Shown: piece by piece, positions 52,770 through 64,000 of the stretch | How positions within the stretch are numbered: position 1 is the stretch's first letter | Layout: each line of letters starts with the position of its first letter | The notes under the pieces: generated by a model | What the model saw: the letters and a program-made list of their open reading frames with translations, nothing else | The model's database searches: none | What the model was told of the DNA's origin: nothing | Made by a program: the position numbers and the translations under genes | Assembly: GCA_002224055.1 (NCBI GenBank) | Contig: AZLU01000066.1 | Location: 136,431-200,430 of the forward strand | Direction: 5' to 3' | Origin: Pezizomycotina sp. ARF18 | Lineage: Eukaryota > Ascomycota | Length of the DNA: 64,000 bases

Positions 52770-55469
52770 TGGAGTCCTAAGTTACATAGAACGGAAGAGA
52801 AAAACAAACAGACAACAAAAGGGTACAGGTTGTGAAGAAGTGAAGCTATCTGAGACAAAGATGGCGAGCCGAAAATAATAGCATTTCCATTACGGGTTTC
52901 TTATTACTACTATCCACCTATATGAAAAAGTTGGGAAACTGATTTTAGTATATGGTTTCGTTACTCATGACGAGGGAAGGCATTTGTGACCAAAGAAACA
53001 ACAAAAAGTTATCAGTACTCCAATTTTTTGCCATGACGAAAAAAAAAAGTCCAAAAGTATTTAACTCTTGCAGGATGTTCGTCCTTCTTTTTTTTGGTTT
53101 GACCCAATTATTCATCGGATTTGCTTTGTCGCGATGACTTTTCCCTTTTTTCCTTCTTTTCTCCCATGTGCGTTTAATACCTTCATCACATTATTACTGT
53201 CATTACTGACTTCATATTTTTATTGTTCTTCCTTGCTCCTGCACGTGATATTGTTTGATTATCCTTCCAAGGTGACAGTCGATTTTTTCTGATCCAGACT
53301 GATATTCGTTTTTTTTTTTTTTTTTTTTTTTTTTGGTTCTTTTTGTTTCAATTCCTTGTAATAACTCTTTTCGTTTCTTTCGGTTTTCTTAACCACCCGT
53401 CGTAGTGTTCTTTCACTGGGCCAAAGAACAAAAAAAAAACTGAATATTTCGTCGTGCTCCTCTTTTCTTTAAGCTCTTCCCCTGACCTGACTGAACATAA
53501 ACGCTCGAAAATATCCGAATATCAATATATCCAAGGATTGGACTGAACGATAGGGGCTTTTTTTTTTTTTTTTTTAATTCCGCCAAAACCACCTTTTTTT
53601 ATCCCCCGAGACGGATGAGACTTAAGTAGACGCACGATAGTTCAAACTTTTAACTGAGCTCCTTCAACCAACACAACTTTCTTTCAACGCGGGCCGAAGA
53701 GGGCGGCCCAAGAGACGACCGTTTCCTCCTGAAAAAATCCACATGACTCCTAAAGGTGGAGCTTTTCAGTTGAATAGAATTCTCGCAAAATAGCGGTATA
53801 TATACGTTATCTCTAAATCCTATTTAACGGACCCGTCGGTATAACACTGCTTGATATACGCCAATAAATAATATATACTAGCTTTTGGTAAAGCTACAAG
53901 GAAGTTTGTAGGTGAGAAATATTCCCAGTTTCTAAAAAGGAAATAGAAAAGTTCTACTTTGCTTTTTCAACTCATCCCCTTTTTTTTTTCCCTCTTAACT
54001 AGAAACTGAGAGAATTGAGAAAGAAGCGTCGATTTAAACGTCTCCGTATATCTATACACTCTGGAAAGGGGTGGGATGGAATAGAAAACCGGGAAACAAC
54101 AATTCCCTTCCTTTCTTTCCTTCCATTCGTTCCTGTTTTTTTTTTTTTTTTTTTTTATAAATCCATTGTGATTCTAGAGATATGAGATTGCAATATGAGC
54201 TGCCATGAAAGAGCTTCCGCGTCGTATTTTACTTTTCACCTTTCAACCCTTCACTATATTTCCAAAGGGTCTTTTTTTTTTGTTTCTCGCGCTCTCGATA
54301 TTTGTAAAACATCTTTTTCTCTTTGTGAAAATCGTTTTACTGCTTGCTACAAAATTTTTTTCTTTTTTGATTTTCCATCTCATTCTTCGGTCTCGTCGCC
54401 GTTTCGATACTTTGTCTCTTTGGTCGTAGAATATTCTATTTTCGTACGCAAGCAAGCAATAACTCTTCCGGCTTTCTACTTCTAGTAACGGGAACTTTCA
54501 AGAGATTTCCTTTTTCAACTTCATGTCTTTGTTCATCTTAAAATCCCCTTTGGTATATGTATAAAGTCGAAACAAGTAGTGTGTATTTCGCGTTTTTAGT
54601 ATCCAGCATTTGCACTAGCTTTGGAAATCCGTTTTGATATACGTGAATTGGAAAAACAATGGCAAAATATGCTCAAAAGGGAGCTGTACGACTCGATATA
54701 CAAAAGCAATAAACGTAAAAAAAAAAAAATTCTGGTTCGAGAATGAATTGAAATATTGTAAAGGCGGTTCGTTGAAGCTCTACGTCAGGAGTCGGGACGT
54801 GTATGCATGCAGGTAGCCCCTTATACAGCTGCGGGCAGCATCTGACGCGACAGAGTGGAGGAAAAAGGAAATAACAGGACGAGCAAGAGCTCTCGCGAAT
54901 CACTTCACGTCAAGGATATCGATATCAAAGTCTATAGCATAATAGGTTATTTAATTTTCTAGATAGAAGGCTACCGCGTTGAACGCGTCAAGAGCTCGTG
55001 GCATTAAAGTAAGACAAGGGAAGCACTGGAAACATTGCGTCACATAATTTTTTTTTCTTTCACATCGATAAAAGTGGAACCAAAGTGTGTAGTAGTGTGA
55101 AAAAAAAGAACCCGTTAACGACGTAGTATGTTACAATGTGCTATCCCAGAAGAAAAAAAACAAAAACAACCAGAACCGTATCATGAGAGGAAGGAAAACA
55201 GGAAAGGAAAAGACAAGACAAACCCCTTTATTAATGAGCAGAAAACATGAGTGGCAAGTATTTGTGAAGTGCGGTTCGTAACAAAAAAAGAACGTAATAC
55301 AAACAACCCTTAAGGAGATGGTGTTGTTTCATAAGACGGCTCTTTTCTTTTTAAAATTCTCTGATAGTGTTACAAGACCCATGAGTTCCCCAAATTCAAT
55401 TAATGAAAAGATTCCCGTTAATGTTTTTTTTTTTGAAAAAGTAAAAATAAAAATAAAAAAATGAACTAT
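52770..55469. other. Convergent intergenic region NAF1 / H3
   Basis: A 2.7-kb AT-rich stretch between converging stops. It holds T-runs at 53310-53334, 53560-53575 and 54137-54156, a GC-rich hairpin at 53691-53709 and no convincing reading frame. The pieces of 60-96 codons near 54195-54485 are Phe-rich products of poly-pyrimidine sequence. Confidence 0.5.
53691..53709. repeat. GC-rich hairpin in an AT-rich gap
   Basis: GGGCCG and CGGCCC form a 6-bp stem (7 bp with a G-C closing option) around a short purine loop. It is isolated in AT-rich sequence. Confidence 0.4.
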
Positions 55470-56070
<601 letters not shown>

Positions 56071-56412
56071 TGTTTATTACTTTGAGAAGTAGGGAAGTTT
56101 TTTGGTTGTCGTGAAGTTTATTTTTAGGAGTAGGTTTTTTTTTTTTTTTTTTTAGTAAGGATGTTTTTTGTTGTGGATGATTGTAATGGAGAAGAAAAAA
56201 ATTCGTGTTGGGGACGGGGGAAAGGGTTTTATAGTAGGAAAGGTGGCTGGGCTTGGTGCGCTGAGATCAATAAAAAAAAATTTTTTTTTTTTCTTCTCTA
56301 TCAGTTATTTGTTTTTTACTTTTTACCATACAAATTTAATTTTTGATTTGGGTCCTAAAAGTGGCCATTTCCTGCCAAAAATTCTTCCCTTATTTAGGTG
56401 AGTAATTTTGGG

Positions 56413-56432
56413 GTGTGTGTGTGTGTGTGTGT
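56413..56432. repeat. (TG)n microsatellite
   Basis: About ten GT/TG units in the H3 promoter side, followed by an AAT-rich purine stretch. Confidence 0.85.
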
Positions 56433-56698
56433 GGTGTGCGTGTGCAAAGAAAATAATAATATAAAAAGAAAATAATAAAATAAATAAATAATAATAAATA
56501 ATAAAGGGGGATAAAAATAATCTCAGCTGTTTTGTCTTTTAACTAACTGTCGTTCGTGTTAGGACTGAGAATTACTCTATTAAGGAAGGATACGGGGGGT
56601 TGGCGGCAAATAAGAAAAATAATAAATAAGTATTTTATTTTCTTTATCCGTTGGGCGGAATAAGAAATTATAATATTTCCGATCGATTTTGCATTCAG

Positions 56699-56771
56699 TT
56701 TTCCACAACAATTTCCTCCAGAAAAAGTGCTCAAATCCAGCACTTTTTCCTGGGGCAAAATGTGTGGAAAA
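56699..56771. repeat. Long imperfect inverted repeat in histone promoter
   Basis: Left arm 56699-56730 (TTTTCCACA...GAAAAAGTGC) and right arm 56740-56771 (GCACTTTTTC...TGTGGAAAA) pair over about 32 bp, with perfect 10-bp inner and 9-bp outer blocks and a 9-base loop. Confidence 0.8.
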
Positions 56772-57669
56772 ATCACAGTATTATCCTGAAAAACAACAGA
56801 GTGCTTGGTGTGGGAGATTTGAGCGCCCCAAAATACGGGCTAAACCTAATCGGGCACTTTTAGCGTTAGCCCTGCCCTTGCAAAGAAAAGAAAATAAAGA
56901 ATATTCCCTTGGGGAAAAGGAAAGATATGACGCACGCAACTGCATACAAAAGAAAATAAATAAATAAATTATTATTTATTTATTTATTTATTTTATTTAT
57001 TATATTATTAAAAAATACACGTAAAAAACGCGCCAACTATACAGCAAAACATGACACAAAAATGCAGATAGAATGAAAATAATCGAAATAAATTAACAAA
57101 AATAATATAATAAAGTAAAAAAAAAGAAAAAAAAAAAAAAAACTTTATAAAAAAATTTTTTCCCTCGCATTTCGGTTGGATACACGTCGGCTGCATCTTC
57201 TTACAGGCTTAAGCTAGTTTTCACTAAAGTTGTCCCAAAGTATTCTAACAAACAAGGTAGAGGAAGAAGGAGAAGGGAAATAAGGCAACTGACTTGTGGG
57301 AATCAAAATCCGTTAGCAGATAGGGAAAGAGCAGAGCAGGGCACACCCACACTTCTTTTTTTTTCTCTCTGATCCAGCTGACAAGGGGAATTAATTATTT
57401 GCTTAGAATTATATTTTATTATTTTTGCCGCTTTTTTATTTTTATTCTGAAAGTAGTGATCTAGCTCGCCCTTGACGCGAACCCCCAGAAAACAAAGCTA
57501 TCCATTCCCCCCTCCACACCCTTCCTCTTTTTTCTTCTCTTTCTTAACAACATCCACAAATAATCTACCACTCCAAACACTAAAAAATAAACCTACACTA
57601 AAAAGGTCCTACGCGACTTCACAAAACAAAAAACACTTCTCTCTTCTCTCCTACATCTTCAAATAAATC

Positions 57670-58070
<401 letters not shown>

Positions 58071-58666
58071 GCGGTGGAACTTTATCATATTTGGTCTTTA
58101 CGTGGTTGTCTTATCATGGGGCGTTCATTGTTTTTAAACTCTTTGTTCTACATTCATCAAATCATTATAATGGACATGGAATGGTTTATTTGTCTTTTTC
58201 TTTCCCCAATCTTGATTAAAAAGGGAACGCGTTTGGGCTTTTGTACAATACTTTTTTTTCTTTTTTTTTTTTTTTATAAATCTTCAATGGACATGGTTCT
58301 GAAACACAAATAAAGTTGTACTCTTGAATTACGCGATATGAACTGCTGCCGTTGTTACAATTGAGATCGTGATCTGAGAGTGAACGCGACATTGCTTACT
58401 ATTGTTATTATTGTTATTGTTATAGGATGTCGCGTCTATTTCCGCACCTCGAATCTGTAGCAGATCTTGACTCTAGCCCCTCTGAAAGGACTACTTGGGT
58501 ATTCTGATACGAGAAGAAAGAAAAAAAAAAATTTTTTTTTGCTCCTTTCAAGCTCAGTCATTGGAGCTCAACTGACAAAAGGATGTTGTGGGTGTACTCG
58601 ATACTATGTCACAGATAGATAGCTACGTGATACGTCTCACGAAGAAGCATCGTCACCTGCTCTACT

Positions 58667-58669
<3 letters not shown>

Positions 58670-58702
<33 letters not shown>
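58670..58702. repeat. T33 homopolymer
   Basis: An uninterrupted run of 33 T, about 100 bp before the TIR element. Confidence 0.9.
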
Positions 58703-58704
<2 letters not shown>

Positions 58705-58800
58705 TATAATAGTATTTTTTTTTCGTGTAAGCTGTGTTATTAACACTTTTCTTGAATAATGTACTATCATGCTTTAAAAGCTTTAGAAACAGCGGAGAGG

Positions 58801-58881
58801 TTGTCTCGTACCCAGCCTCAGTAATTAATTTTGGCCCTGCGTCTCCCTAGTTTACTAGTAAAGAGTCTGGGTACGAGACAA
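58801..58881. mobile_element. 81-bp miniature inverted-repeat element (MITE)
   Basis: The 15-bp ends TTGTCTCGTACCCAG (58801-58815) and CTGGGTACGAGACAA (58867-58881) are perfect inverted repeats, extending to 18 of 19 with one mismatch. The element is flanked by the 9-bp direct repeat GCGGAGAGG at 58792-58800 and 58882-58890, as expected for a target-site duplication. Its 51-bp interior codes for nothing. A 9-bp duplication is characteristic of Mutator-like (MULE) transposases, so it is probably a non-autonomous MULE-type MITE. No transposase is present in the window. Confidence 0.85.
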
Positions 58882-60296
58882 GCGGAGAGGGTTTTGGATA
58901 CCTTTTCTTCCTCCGTGGTCGCCTTGCGAGTAGAAAGCACGCCATGCTTCACTATTTCTTTCAACTTGAGAAGGCTTGCAAGCGATATAATGCGAGAAAC
59001 CCGATAATCATATGCTTAGAATAAGATACTATTATTGCTAGTACTTTAGCCCATTAATACGAGCTGACCTCGAAGGGATTTTAACGGACTAAAAGACGCA
59101 ACGTGAAAGGCAGGCTAAAATTCAGGGAGTTTGAAGAGAATAAGCACTTTGGAATCATTTGTAGTGGCTGTATAATTTCGTGTCCTTAGAAAACGAACAT
59201 CATGACATCATGACTTTTATAAGAACTTCTTCGTATATATACAATAAATTCAGCAAGATACACCCATGAAATTTATTATTCTATTTAATCGAATAATATA
59301 TATAAAAGCTCCACGATTAATAATTCCGATCTGTGAAACGGGCTTTCGTTCTACGACATCTGCTACTTCGTTTTTTTTTTTTCTTTTTTTTTTCTTCTCG
59401 TCAGAACACCTGTTATTATTGTATTGCTACGTGCGCGATATTTACCTCTCTCCTTTACTAATTCGATTGGGAAGTTCTTCCGTAAAGCTGTTCCCTTCCT
59501 CTCCAAGAACTTACAAGTAGGAAAAGGCTCCCATTCGCCCGATGTCGGCTGATAACGGTAAAATATATATCAAACTTACTTGGGGAGGGCTCCCTCACAT
59601 GGCTTTTTTCTCGGATCTAGACATTTTTGCCAGCCTTACGAAGGAGCAGAACATTTCCGTTGAGAATCCGGAATCAAAAGAAGTCAGTGAATAATAAATA
59701 CTGCCTAACCCTACTGAATGAGTTTATAGCCCTACTTAGTGGTGGCGATCCTCTTTTCTCGTGGTGTTTTTTTTTTTTTTTCCCTTTTGTGTGCTGAGTA
59801 CTCACTCAACTCAGCCTTTTTTTTTTTCAGCTTTCGCATGTATACTACCTCGATATCGATCGCTACCTACAGCTTAAATTTACCAGATAGCTCTGCCCTG
59901 CTCTATGACCGGGAAATAATTTGCCGTTGCAAGTTCCCACCTCCGCTCACTGTAAAACATTTCACACTATTATTCTGCATGTGTATATTTTCTCATGCAG
60001 CCAGTGACAGCCCCCAAGGCCAAGGCAGTGAGTGGTCTGGCAAGAAAGAAGGAGAGCTTGGGCTTTGGCCGCACCGGAGTTACAAGTGGAAATTTTTTAC
60101 TGTGCGGTTTTATATCCTTCTCCATTCCTGTATATGTATGTGTTTCCTTTCTCCTCTCCAAATAGTTGACGTGTGAAGTTCCATAAAAGCTCTTTCAGTT
60201 CTTTCCTCTCGTTCTTCTCTTTTTCTCATTTTTCAAAGCTTCAATTCCTCCATTTTTTTTTTTTTTTTTTTTTTTTGGTTCAATTAGGAGCAAATT

Positions 60297-64000
<3,704 letters not shown>

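Larger units (their letters stand above)
56071..57669. promoter_or_regulatory. Shared H3-H4 divergent promoter region
   Basis: This 1.6-kb region separates the two histone starts and should carry their shared cell-cycle control. It contains a TG repeat (56413-56432), an A/T homopolymer junction near 56271-56291, the long inverted repeat at 56699-56771, and two CGCG-containing sites resembling MBF/E2F-class elements: AACGCGCCAAC at 57027-57037 and ACGCGA at 57475-57480. The H4-proximal 190 bp is a C/T-rich then A/C-rich leader typical of highly expressed fungal genes. No protein was seen in it. Confidence 0.55.
58071..60296. other. Intergenic region H4 to ARO1
   Basis: This 2.2-kb stretch holds the H4 3' UTR, an A/T junction tract near 58518-58540, T33 at 58670-58702, the TIR element at 58801-58881, and T-runs at 59370-59392, 59767-59780 and 60255-60276. 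The last T-run plus CAATTAG just before the ARO1 ATG looks like the 3' end of a 5'-UTR intron. No protein match was found, although a 145-codon frame spans 59739-60176. Confidence 0.5.

Noticed and set aside
59542-59691. An ATG at 59542 as the ARO1 start
   Set aside because: The peptide it opens (MSADNGKIYIKLTWGG) stops near 59692 and does not resemble the AROM N-terminus. The ATG at 60297, just before KIPILGKESI-type sequence, fits better.
59739-60176. 145-codon frame between H4 and ARO1
   Set aside because: Rich in Phe, Ser and Cys from T-runs, with no similarity; more likely 5' leader or intron sequence of ARO1.

Overview
The window looks like nuclear DNA of a filamentous ascomycete (Pezizomycotina). 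The genes are intron-bearing, with GT..AG introns of mostly 50-110 nt and GCTAAC/CTAAC branch points. There is a pentafunctional AROM gene, a divergent H3/H4 pair whose proteins carry the filamentous-ascomycete signatures [13 protein letters not shown] (H3) and [16 protein letters not shown] (H4), and fungal proteins such as SUN/GH132, Rav1, Alg9 and Pkh/PDK1. Coding stretches are of balanced composition. The 1-5 kb intergenic regions are AT-rich and full of poly(A)/poly(T) tracts. The lineage within Pezizomycotina cannot be fixed from this sequence alone.

Layout, left to right: NF1/Ira-type RasGAP (-, 1125-9736); OPT-family transporter (-, 12945-15578); GH132 SUN cell-wall protein with a GPI-like tail (+, 19420-21133); nuclear 5'-3' exoribonuclease Rat1/XRN2 (-, 22639-26619); Uso1/p115 tether (+, 27791-31565); Pkh/PDK1 kinase (-, 33339-36010); a 4.4-kb gap; RAVE subunit Rav1 (+, ~40462-45561); ALG9 mannosyltransferase (-, 45850-47905); an unrecognised short gene (+, 49064-49504); H/ACA RNP assembly factor Naf1 (+, 50363-52769); histone H3 (-, 55470-56070) and H4 (+, 57670-58070), divergent; and AROM/ARO1 (+, 60297 to beyond the window end).

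These are mostly single-copy housekeeping genes with no shared pathway: Ras and PDK1 signalling, ER-Golgi traffic and N-glycosylation, V-ATPase assembly, RNA processing, chromatin, aromatic amino-acid synthesis and cell wall. Nothing looks like a biosynthetic cluster, mating locus, CRISPR array or large transposon.

The most striking property is technical. Nearly every conserved gene is split by single-base indels, mostly deletions, including histones H3 and H4 and the shikimate-kinase P-loop of ARO1. Protein similarity resumes immediately in another frame, so I read this as uncorrected sequencing or assembly error rather than mass pseudogenisation. Gene spans below are therefore given end to end across frame breaks and introns. 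The most interesting genuine non-coding signals are an 81-bp terminal-inverted-repeat element with a 9-bp target duplication (58801-58881), a long imperfect hairpin in the H3-H4 promoter (56699-56771), and a GC-only-core 17-mer present on both sides of the SUN gene.
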